A model generated the notes under the pieces. It did not search any database and was not told the origin of the DNA. It was given only the letters and a program-made list of their open reading frames with translations. This document shows positions 23,676 through 30,555 of a stretch of 64,000 nucleotides of DNA, one piece after another; position 1 is the stretch's first letter, and every line of letters starts with the position of its first letter. A program made the position numbers and the translations under genes. Source of the stretch: CAVPKN01 sp964588495 (GTDB lineage: Bacteria; Chlamydiota; Chlamydiia; Chlamydiales; JAAKFR01). The stretch spans positions 62,001 through 126,000 of the forward strand of contig CAZPPS010000001.1 in the NCBI GenBank assembly GCA_964588495.1, in the 5' to 3' direction.

Positions 23676-24743
23676 TTATTTGCGTGGAATTTCCAGGCTC
23701 AGGTCGACCATTTGAGGACCGTCCACTTCTTGCCACTTGTTTCCGATGTACTGTTTAAGGCGTCTTTGTTTATGAGGCAGGTTCAAGTCATGCAGTTCTC
23801 TATGGCAGTGTAAGATAATAGGCGATGCCCCTGTAAGAGCGGAAAGAAAGCGATAAAAATTTTGCCTTTCGACATAGGCGTAGATATTGGAAAGATAGAG
23901 AGAATCCACTTCGATGTCGAGCGCTTCCAGATTTGAAACTATCTTTTGGAAATCTGCCGCATTCTTGATGTCCTGAGTTATGGCTCCCATCTGTTTTTTC
24001 TCAACAAGGTCTTTAATGTAAAGATAGTTTTCAGATGTTCCGAGCCAGCTCTCTTTTCTTTGCAGTTCAGCTTTTAGACGAGTGATGGGATCGTCATAGC
24101 CCTCGTAATGATTATAGAGGTCGATATTTGGTGTAATCGCCTCAATCAGTTTCTCCACAAACTCTTCCCGTGTAGATGACTGCTCAATCAAAGTAAGAGC
24201 CAGCTCAATAAATTTTTTGTTATTTGGATTAAAATCAAAAAGGAGACCATAGGCTGATTTTCGCATACACATGATATCCAAATTGTAAAAAGCGCCACAG
24301 CCCACATGGCACCTATTTGAATGGACCGATTCTTTTTGATAGCCTTTTAGTGTTTCAATTTCCTGATGGCTCAAAGGGAGCTCATTTGAGAAGATGTAGA
24401 CACCGTGAATCTTCCCGGAAACCTCAGAGTTTGCGCACCCCCTAACCACATCTACAAAGTTTGTGGGATGTTGTAGAGGAGCACTTCCGTCATGTGTATT
24501 TTTCCGTTTATAAGCAACATAGCCACAAACAGCGACTTCAATCATTAAAGCACATCCAGCTCCAAAAGTGATCCACGCACCCAGATGCCCCACCTGAATC
24601 TGACCAAGGAGCGTTAAAATACCTACAGCGATAAGCCCGACTGTCAGTGCACCATCCAACAAAGCAGCAGCGACAGCTTTTGTCCCCGTAAACCGAAGAC
24701 AACAATCCTCCTGCGAAAGTTTGAGATAAACACCAAATGCCAT
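23676..24743 (-). CDS. Membrane-anchored methyltransferase-like protein
   Basis: A 355-residue protein. Two hydrophobic segments (about residues 25-48 and 54-78) form an N-terminal hairpin like that of inclusion-membrane proteins. The remaining ~260 residues resemble a widespread family of predicted Rossmann, methyltransferase-like proteins: GLLFDFNPNN matches the strand-2 acidic region, and ENYLYIKDL followed 45 residues later by LYLSNIYAYV is the family's most typical stretch (I recall the name DUF7790, not verified). The small 46-residue gene at 24752-24892 ends 8 bases before its start, and AAGGA precedes the ATG. Confidence 0.6.
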   Translation of the reverse strand: MAFGVYLKLSQEDCCLRFTGTKAVAAALLDGALTVGLIAVGILTLLGQIQVGHLGAWITFGAGCALMIEVAVCGYVAYKRKNTHDGSAPLQHPTNFVDVVRGCANSEVSGKIHGVYIFSNELPLSHQEIETLKGYQKESVHSNRCHVGCGAFYNLDIMCMRKSAYGLLFDFNPNNKKFIELALTLIEQSSTREEFVEKLIEAITPNIDLYNHYEGYDDPITRLKAELQRKESWLGTSENYLYIKDLVEKKQMGAITQDIKNAADFQKIVSNLEALDIEVDSLYLSNIYAYVERQNFYRFLSALTGASPIILHCHRELHDLNLPHKQRRLKQYIGNKWQEVDGPQMVDLSLEIPRK

Positions 24744-24751
24744 GGCAATCC

Positions 24752-24892
24752 TTATATCATAGCCACATTCAGAATGCGGCTATTTCCCTTAGCAACAAAT
24801 CCCACAACTTTTTGAGTTGTAGAATCAATACACTGACACGAAAACGCTTGAATCCCTGGATCGTAATTTGGTCGAACGGCTAAATTACTCAT
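24752..24892 (-). CDS. Short protein upstream of the membrane-anchored gene (46 aa)
   Basis: A 46-residue ORF too short for usual cutoffs but well supported. AGGGG lies 4 bases before the ATG, and a promoter-like TTGTTT-16-TATAAT lies further upstream (24915-24942). It ends 8 bases before the next gene, so the two form an operon. The product (RPNYDPGIQAFSCQC, then KVVGFVAKGNSRILNVAMI) has no membrane segment; it ends in a short hydrophobic stretch. Family unknown. It could be a chaperone-like or antitoxin-like partner of the downstream protein (speculative). Confidence 0.6.
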   Translation of the reverse strand: MSNLAVRPNYDPGIQAFSCQCIDSTTQKVVGFVAKGNSRILNVAMI

Positions 24893-24914
24893 ATCCCCTA
24901 AATTTTATTAGCTA

Positions 24915-24942
24915 ATTATACTACGAAAAAATTAAGAAACAA
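24915..24942 (-). promoter_or_regulatory. Promoter of the 46-aa gene operon
   Basis: On the minus strand TTGTTT (24942-24937), a 16-base spacer, and TATAAT (24920-24915). The predicted transcript starts near 24908, about 16 bases before the ATG and upstream of the AGGGG ribosome site. Confidence 0.55.
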
Positions 24943-24991
24943 TTAAGAAATTAGAAATCCGTTGTTGGACAAGCCCCTGAGACACGAGTCC

Positions 24992-25822
24992 TTAGATAAC
25001 ACGAAAATCAACATTTTGGAGGTCATAGAAGGGACAAACATGAAGCTGGCGGCTTAACCAGTGGTTACCCTTTTCATTCATGGGAATTCCAAATCTTTTC
25101 GTGAAGCTATTATAAAACTCGATTTTCGCTTCGCCTCTCTTTTGATCAACCCCTGCCCCTTTTGCAATATATTCAAGAGTCAAATAACGCTTGCCCATCT
25201 CTTTTGTTTTGCGCATGATTGCAAGCATTAATTTGGTTCCAATTCCAGATCTTTTAATTGTTGAATCAACAGCAAGATAGGCGACATATCCCGTATCAGC
25301 TGATAATGAATAAGGGTCGTCTTCATCTGCTTCTGTTGTCACTCTTTTTCCGGTAATGATAAATCCAACAATAGCGTTGGCAGCTTGAGCGATTAAAATA
25401 AACTCAGGAGAGCGAAGACCCGGTTCAATGGGAATATCCCTAAAGTAGTTTTTTTGAACATAAGACGAAGCGCCAAATATACCCTCATCATCTTTGAGTT
25501 CCTTACGTGCGATGGTGCTGATACCACGATCTACTTCTAGCCATTCTAGACCTGAATCTTTTGCATCTACAATTGTAATGGACTCAAATTTTATTTGAGT
25601 TAGCTCCCATCGAGCTTGCTGTCCACGCATTATGCACTGAAGGATTATCGCCGCTACAACTTCTGTAGCCTTTGTTTCTACCTGCTCGTGCTTTGTCTCT
25701 TCAAACGCGTCTAGATTGGAACGCTTTGTCTCTTGAGTAGTTTTAAATTGGGATGGCCCATTTTCACTCTTTTGAGCCCATAAACATAGATTCTCCTGCA
25801 CTCGAACATCACACTTACTCAT
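24992..25822 (-). CDS. GNAT acetyltransferase with an IQ-type motif
   Basis: A 276-residue protein. The C-terminal ~190 residues form a GNAT domain: AQAANAIVGFIITG, then YLAVDSTIKRSGIGTKLMLAI (acetyl-CoA motif A) and KRYLTLEYIAKG. The polar N-terminal ~85 residues end in LQCIMRGQQARWEL (residues 61-74), a full match to the calmodulin-binding IQ consensus [FILV]Qxxx[RK]Gxxx[RK]xx[FILVWY]. Such motifs are a eukaryotic feature, so this could be a host-directed enzyme (inference). AAGGGA precedes the ATG and TATAAT is at 25854-25859. Substrate unknown. Confidence 0.75.
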   Translation of the reverse strand: MSKCDVRVQENLCLWAQKSENGPSQFKTTQETKRSNLDAFEETKHEQVETKATEVVAAIILQCIMRGQQARWELTQIKFESITIVDAKDSGLEWLEVDRGISTIARKELKDDEGIFGASSYVQKNYFRDIPIEPGLRSPEFILIAQAANAIVGFIITGKRVTTEADEDDPYSLSADTGYVAYLAVDSTIKRSGIGTKLMLAIMRKTKEMGKRYLTLEYIAKGAGVDQKRGEAKIEFYNSFTKRFGIPMNEKGNHWLSRQLHVCPFYDLQNVDFRVI

Positions 25823-25923
25823 TATGAATAATCCCTTTTAGCCCTTAACTCAAATTATATGACAATCAAGATTAAGAGATCATTAAAATATTTGAGATAG
25901 AGGAGTGCATGGCAGCCCGTGCT

Positions 25924-26314
25924 CGGAAATCCGTGGGTCGTTCTTTGTGGGCGCGAGATTGAGTTAGGGGGGAATGTAGCGGCAGTCGGACTTGAACCAA
26001 CCTTCGTCGGTGGCTGCTGCCACTCTTCCGACAAAGCTCCGCTCGCCTGCCTTATGGCAGCCGTGCTCACATTGTCCCAGACGGAAATCCGTGGGTCGTT
26101 CTTTGTGGGCGCGAGATTGAGTTAGGGAGAATGTAGCGGCAGTCGGACTTGAACCAACCTTCGTCGGTGGCTGCTGCCACTCTTCCGACAAAGCTCCGCT
26201 CGCCTGCCTTATGGCAGCCGTGCTCACATTGTCCCAGACGGAAATCCGTGGGTCGTTCTTTGTGGGCGCGAGATTGAGTTAGGGAGAATGTAGCGGCAGT
26301 CGGACTTGAACCAA
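25924..26314. repeat. 157-bp tandem repeats containing tRNA 3' ends
   Basis: About two and a half tandem copies with a 157-158 bp period (landmark GGCAGTCGGA at 25981, 26138 and 26295). Each copy contains the 3' end of the neighbouring tRNA(CAT), AGCGGCAGTCGGACTTGAAC in + orientation; only the last is attached to a complete tRNA. Each unit also contains AATCCGTGGGTCGTT, an inverted copy of the tRNA's anticodon-arm region (26313-26327). The region between the GNAT gene and the tRNA contains nothing else recognisable; the ORFs called there read tRNA fragments and are spurious. Confidence 0.85.
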
Positions 26315-26364
26315 CGACCCACGGATTATGATTCCGTTGCTCTAACCAACTGAGCTATGCCGCC
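26291..26364 (-). tRNA. tRNA with CAT anticodon (elongator Met or Ile2)
   Basis: A complete cloverleaf on the minus strand: acceptor GGCGGCA pairing with TGCCGCT, D-arm TAGCTCAGTTGGTTAGAGC, anticodon stem ACGGA/TCCGT with loop ATCATAA (anticodon CAT), and T-loop TTCAAGT. The 3' CCA is not encoded. I cannot tell elongator methionine from lysidine-modified isoleucine from the anticodon alone. It lies 2 bases after the T-run of a terminator that follows tRNA-fMet. Its 3' half is copied twice in the adjacent tandem repeats. Confidence 0.9.
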
Positions 26365-26366
26365 GC

Positions 26367-26397
26367 AAAAAAAGGCCTCAGTTGGTGAACTGAGGCC
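26367..26397 (-). terminator. Intrinsic terminator between the two tRNA genes
   Basis: On the minus strand, a perfect 10-base-pair stem (26374-26383 with 26388-26397, GGCCTCAGTT arm) with a 4-base loop is followed by seven T residues (26373-26367). It lies 5 bases after tRNA-fMet and 2 bases before tRNA(CAT). It would stop readthrough, or allow only part of it. Confidence 0.8.
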
Positions 26398-26402
26398 GGG
26401 AA

Positions 26403-26475
26403 TAGCGGGAGAAGGATTCGAACCTCCGGCCTTCGGGTTATGAGCCCGACGAGCTAACCACTGCTCCATCCCGCG
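26403..26475 (-). tRNA. Initiator tRNA-fMet (CAT)
   Basis: The sequence CGCGGGATGGAGCAGTGG at the 5' end, the anticodon stem TCGGG/CCCGA with loop CTCATAA, and the three G-C pairs typical of initiators identify it. The first position C faces T at position 72, so the 1-72 pair is unpaired, as required for formylation. CCA is not encoded. The T-arm CGGAGGTTCGAATCC is normal. It lies 17 bases downstream of the waaA stop on the same strand. Confidence 0.93.
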
Positions 26476-26492
26476 ATAAGAAAAGAATGCTA

Positions 26493-27764
26493 TCAGATTG
26501 AGTCCTTTTGAAGCAAGGGAAGAAGTGCATTAAATGTATGATTTAAAGCGCCGCGGGAGGAAGTGATCAGTTTTTGGCCGTTTTGCCCGAGTGTTTGCGC
26601 ATTTGCTGGGTTTTTCAGGAGGTTTTCAAGAGTTGGGAGGAGCGTTTCTTCTGTGACTTGGATGCCGGCGTTGTAGTTTTTGACAAGATCGAGAAAATCG
26701 GGCTGAGAGTGCATGTGGGGACCAAAAAGGACCGGCTTTGCATAAAAAGCGGGCTCTAAAATGTTGTGACCTCCCACTTTTGGAGCGAACGTGCCCCCAA
26801 CGAAAGTTAGGTCTGAAATTTGATAGCAGCTGCGCAAAACGCCCATTGTGTCGACTAAAAGGAGATTTTTTTGATCCAGTTTGCCCTCCTCGGACCAGCG
26901 GGAAAAGGGAATTTGTTCGGAAGCTAACAATTTTGCGACGTCATTAAATCTTTCCGGATGGCGCGGCACTAGCAAAACTTTTAGTGTGGGGAACTGTTCC
27001 CAAAGGCTTTTAAGGGCTTTAATCCAGATTTTTTCTTCAGGATCGTGGGTTGAGCCCAAAGTCAATACGGTTTCATTTTGAAGACCCAAGCGCACTTTTA
27101 AAAGTGCCGGATTTTCTTTTACAGGGTCGCTATCTAGCTTTACGTTTCCGGTGATTGTGATTTTAGATGGCGGGATCTTCAAGCCGGCAAAACGGTCCAG
27201 ATAATGCTCCCCTTGCACGTAGAAATGATCGATCGGCCCCAAAAGGCGCTTTGCCAAAAAAGGGACTTTCGAGAGGCGCTTAAAGGAGCGCTCTGAAATT
27301 TTTCCATTGATGACAACCAGCTGGGCCCCCTCTTTTTTGGCAGCCGTCTGGAAGTGATACCAAAAATCGGTTTCGGTCAAAATCACAAGATCGGGAGCTA
27401 CTCTTTTCATGATCGGACAGATCACATAGCTAAAATCAAAGGGTAAATACACATGAAAGTCAGCCGCAGAATTTTTGAGACCTTCTTGATGGCCTGTTTC
27501 TGTCGTCGACGAGAGCAAAATCAGCGGCGGATTGTCTTGCGCCTTAAATTTTTTGATCAGCGGTTCAACGGCTTTTGTCTCCCCAAAAGAAACAGCATGA
27601 ATCCAGACCAGCTTTTTCCCTTTTTTATCAATTTTAGGGAAACCGAAACCTAAACGGGGCAAGCAATTATTCCGGTATTTCCCAAATTGGGAAATGATTT
27701 TCGGAATCGAGGCGCACGCATACAAATGGAGGCCTAAATCATATAAAAGACCAAACGGTTTCAT
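26493..27764 (-). CDS. waaA: Kdo transferase WaaA (KdtA/GseA)
   Basis: A 423-residue 3-deoxy-D-manno-octulosonic acid transferase, a membrane-bound GT30 enzyme that adds Kdo to lipid A precursor. It starts with a short hydrophobic segment, followed by the N-terminal VWIHAVSFGETKAVEPLI (with catalytic Glu) and the C-terminal EPAFYAKPVLFGPH region, all typical. In chlamydiae this enzyme (GseA) can add several Kdo residues; the number here cannot be read. The ATG overlaps the leuS stop (ATGA), so leuS-waaA is one operon, as in Chlamydia. Confidence 0.95.
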   Translation of the reverse strand: MKPFGLLYDLGLHLYACASIPKIISQFGKYRNNCLPRLGFGFPKIDKKGKKLVWIHAVSFGETKAVEPLIKKFKAQDNPPLILLSSTTETGHQEGLKNSAADFHVYLPFDFSYVICPIMKRVAPDLVILTETDFWYHFQTAAKKEGAQLVVINGKISERSFKRLSKVPFLAKRLLGPIDHFYVQGEHYLDRFAGLKIPPSKITITGNVKLDSDPVKENPALLKVRLGLQNETVLTLGSTHDPEEKIWIKALKSLWEQFPTLKVLLVPRHPERFNDVAKLLASEQIPFSRWSEEGKLDQKNLLLVDTMGVLRSCYQISDLTFVGGTFAPKVGGHNILEPAFYAKPVLFGPHMHSQPDFLDLVKNYNAGIQVTEETLLPTLENLLKNPANAQTLGQNGQKLITSSRGALNHTFNALLPLLQKDSI

Positions 27765-30223
27765 TCTAAAACAATGTTAAGGAGTTTTCCGGGGACAAAA
27801 ACGACTTTTTGAACCGGATTTTGCAAAAATTTTGAAATCGTAGGATCCTTTCTCACCACTTCCATAAGCTCTTCTTGGCTGGTTTTTGTGGGAAGTTCAA
27901 AGCGGCCTCTCAATTTTCCATTAATTTGCACAATATAGGTAGCAGTCTCCTCAACCAGATAGCGTGGATCCACAACAGGCCATGGGGCATAAGCCACACT
28001 CCCTTTTTCTCCCAAATGTTCCCAAAGCTCTTCTCCCATATGGGGAGCCAGAGGAGCTAACATCTGCACAGCCATTTTGAGAGCCTTTTTAGGATAGGAG
28101 TTAAGCTTGGTAAATTCGTTGATGAACTCCATCATTTTGGCAATTGCTGTATTGAAGAGCATTTTTTCAAGATCTTCTGTTACACCATGCACAAGCTTGT
28201 GAGCCAGCTTCAAACCTTCTTCGCTGTCTGCTTCAACTATTTTTTCTGAGGTTGCCATTTCGAAAAATCTGTTGAGAAAGCGTCTACAGCCGTTCACACC
28301 TTCAGTCATCCACACTTTTTCTTTTTCAATCGGGCCCATGAACATCGTGTAGAGCCTCAAAGCATCGGCGCCAAACTCCTCAATGACCTGATCGGGAGAA
28401 ACTCCATTGAGTTTTGACTTGGACATTTTGTCGATCTGGCTACGCAATTCTTCTTGCGTCTCCCAATGGTAATATTTCCCCTCTTTTTCAACGGTCTCTT
28501 CCGGAGCCACATAATGGCCATTGGCTTTTTGGAAAGACCTGCTCACAATCAGCCCCTGATTCACCAGGCGTTGAAAGGGCTCCAATGTCGAAACAAGGCC
28601 AGAATCGTAGAGCACCTTGTGCCAAAACCTAGCATACAAAAGATGGAGAACAGCATGTTCTGCCCCTCCTACATACAAATCTACGGGCATCCAGTACTTT
28701 TCGTTCTCTTCTCCCCAGGCCTTATTCTCATTCTGGGGATCGCAAAACCGTAAATAATACCAGCAAGAACCTGCCCACTGCGGCATCGTATTTGTCTCGC
28801 GCAGAGCTTTTTTGCCAGTCTTTGGATCTTCTACTTCGACCCATTCTCTCACTTTCGCAAGAGGACTCTCTCCTGACGGCGTCGGCTTATATTCAGTGAC
28901 AAGAGGGGGCTCTAAAGGAAGCTCATCAATCTCAAGAGCCCGTTTTGTTCCATCTTCAAAGTGCAAAATCGGAAACGGCTCTCCCCAATAGCGCTGTCTT
29001 GAAAAAAGCCAGTCGCGCAGCTTGTAATTGATAGTTCTTTTGCCCACATTTTTCGATTCTGCCCAAGTAATACTCTTTTCAAATGCCTCCTGAACGGGCA
29101 AACCATTCAGAAAATCGCTGTTCATCGAGAGTCCATTTTCATCAATCACAGGAACAATAGGCAATTTAAACTGCTCGGCAAACTCGTGATCCCGTTCATC
29201 ATGAGCAGGAACTGCCATGATAGCTCCCGTGCCATAACCCATGAGGACATAATCGGCAATCCAGATCGGCACTTTTTGGCCATTTACAGGATTGAGGGCA
29301 TAACCGCCTGTAAAGACACCCGTTTTAGTCTTGGCAAGCTCTGTACGCTCCATGTCGCTTTTCTCAGCTGTCACTTTCCGGTATTGGCCAACCTCCTCTC
29401 GATGCTCTTTTGTCGTGATTTGATCCACTAGCGGATGCTCAGGAGAAATCACCATATAAGTGACACCAAAAATGGTGTGGGGGCAGGTTGTAAAGACATC
29501 GAGACTTCGGTGCGTCCCATCAATCGGGAATTTGAGAATCGCTCCCTCGCTCCGTCCAATCCAGTTTCTTTGGAGCCGCTTTAACCCTTCAGGCCAATCA
29601 ACAAGATCCAAATCATTTAAAAGGCGATCGGCGTAGGCTGTAATTTTCAAAACCCATTGTTTTAAAGGACGCCTCTCAACAGGATGTCCCCCTTCAATGG
29701 ATTTGCCCCCCTCAATCTCTTCATTGGCCAAAACAGTTCCCAAGGCAGGGCACCAATTCACAAGCATGTCGGCCTGATAAGCGAGCCCCTTTTCATAGAG
29801 CTTGGTGAATATCCACTGCGTCCACTTGTAATACTTGGGATCACTTGTCATGATTTCCCGGTCCCAATTGTAGGCGTATCCTAAGGACTCGAGCTGGTGC
29901 TTGAAATTCTGGATATTGGCAAGTGTGGTAGTTGCGGGATGAGTTCCTGTCCGGATCGCATACTGCTCCGCAGGAAGGCCAAAACTATCCCATCCCATCG
30001 GATGGAGAACCGAAAAGCCACGGGCCAGCTTGTAGCGCCCCAAAATATCTGTTGCCGTGTAGCCAATCAAGTGGCCCACATGCAGCCCTGCCCCAGAAGG
30101 ATAGGGAAACATATCCAAAACATAATATTTTGGTTTTGAAGGATCTTCGCTAGTTTTAAACGTTTTATTTTGTTTCCAAAAACGTTGCCACTTTTTTTCA
30201 ATGAGATGGGGATCGTATTTCAT
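27761..30223 (-). CDS. leuS: Leucyl-tRNA synthetase
   Basis: An 820-residue class Ia synthetase of usual bacterial length. It charges tRNA-Leu in the cytosol. The HIGH-type motif is HVGH (residues 48-51), the editing domain contains the TTCPHTIFG threonine-rich region, and the KMSKS motif (DKMSKSKLNG) is at about 590. The C-terminal anticodon domain and the short final domain (VQINGKLRGRFELP) are intact. The gene precedes waaA, with a 4-base overlap. The start has no clear ribosome-binding site. Confidence 0.97.
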   Translation of the reverse strand: MKYDPHLIEKKWQRFWKQNKTFKTSEDPSKPKYYVLDMFPYPSGAGLHVGHLIGYTATDILGRYKLARGFSVLHPMGWDSFGLPAEQYAIRTGTHPATTTLANIQNFKHQLESLGYAYNWDREIMTSDPKYYKWTQWIFTKLYEKGLAYQADMLVNWCPALGTVLANEEIEGGKSIEGGHPVERRPLKQWVLKITAYADRLLNDLDLVDWPEGLKRLQRNWIGRSEGAILKFPIDGTHRSLDVFTTCPHTIFGVTYMVISPEHPLVDQITTKEHREEVGQYRKVTAEKSDMERTELAKTKTGVFTGGYALNPVNGQKVPIWIADYVLMGYGTGAIMAVPAHDERDHEFAEQFKLPIVPVIDENGLSMNSDFLNGLPVQEAFEKSITWAESKNVGKRTINYKLRDWLFSRQRYWGEPFPILHFEDGTKRALEIDELPLEPPLVTEYKPTPSGESPLAKVREWVEVEDPKTGKKALRETNTMPQWAGSCWYYLRFCDPQNENKAWGEENEKYWMPVDLYVGGAEHAVLHLLYARFWHKVLYDSGLVSTLEPFQRLVNQGLIVSRSFQKANGHYVAPEETVEKEGKYYHWETQEELRSQIDKMSKSKLNGVSPDQVIEEFGADALRLYTMFMGPIEKEKVWMTEGVNGCRRFLNRFFEMATSEKIVEADSEEGLKLAHKLVHGVTEDLEKMLFNTAIAKMMEFINEFTKLNSYPKKALKMAVQMLAPLAPHMGEELWEHLGEKGSVAYAPWPVVDPRYLVEETATYIVQINGKLRGRFELPTKTSQEELMEVVRKDPTISKFLQNPVQKVVFVPGKLLNIVLE

Positions 30224-30241
30224 AGCATTCTACGGTAGCAG

Positions 30242-30511
30242 TCAATCTTTTTTAAGGCACGCGAAAACGCTAAGTAACCAAGCGGTGGATCCTCCCACAG
30301 TCAGGATACAACCTAAGGAAAAAGATGAAATTGTCCCCACAGAAGCCATGGTGAGATAAAGCCCTGTGGCAATAAAAGCAGCTCCAATCAAAAAAAGGAC
30401 TACAGCTGTCGCTTTGTGGTTGGAGATTTGACAAACGGCCTGACGGGTGTCAGAAGAGTCTTTCTGAATCAGAGCACATAAGGGGCCATTTTTAACACAT
30501 GCAAATGACAT
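30242..30511 (-). CDS. Small hydrophobic-hairpin membrane protein (89 aa)
   Basis: From the ATG at 30511, this 89-residue protein has a cysteine-containing N-terminus (MSFACVKNGPLCA), then two membrane segments (about 33-53 and 58-80) and ends in ACLKKD. The frame extends to 30562, but that part overlaps the rnr promoter region. Divergent from rnr and 18 bases upstream of leuS on the same strand. No family is recognised. The layout is like the other bilobed small membrane proteins in this window. Confidence 0.6.
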   Translation of the reverse strand: MSFACVKNGPLCALIQKDSSDTRQAVCQISNHKATAVVLFLIGAAFIATGLYLTMASVGTISSFSLGCILTVGGSTAWLLSVFACLKKD

Positions 30512-30555
30512 AAAAAAATAGATAATCTTAAGATGGTTTGTGGTAATATAGCACA

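Noticed and set aside
25855..26227. Two ORFs on the minus strand and one on the plus strand in the tRNA repeat region
   Set aside because: They translate tRNA 3' ends and the repeat unit (peptide ends like VGSSPTAAT are a known artefact of tRNA sequence), have no ribosome sites, and follow the repeat period.
25924..26314. CRISPR-like array
   Set aside because: The 157-bp period has no short direct repeat with unique spacers; it is a tandem duplication. No cas genes are present.
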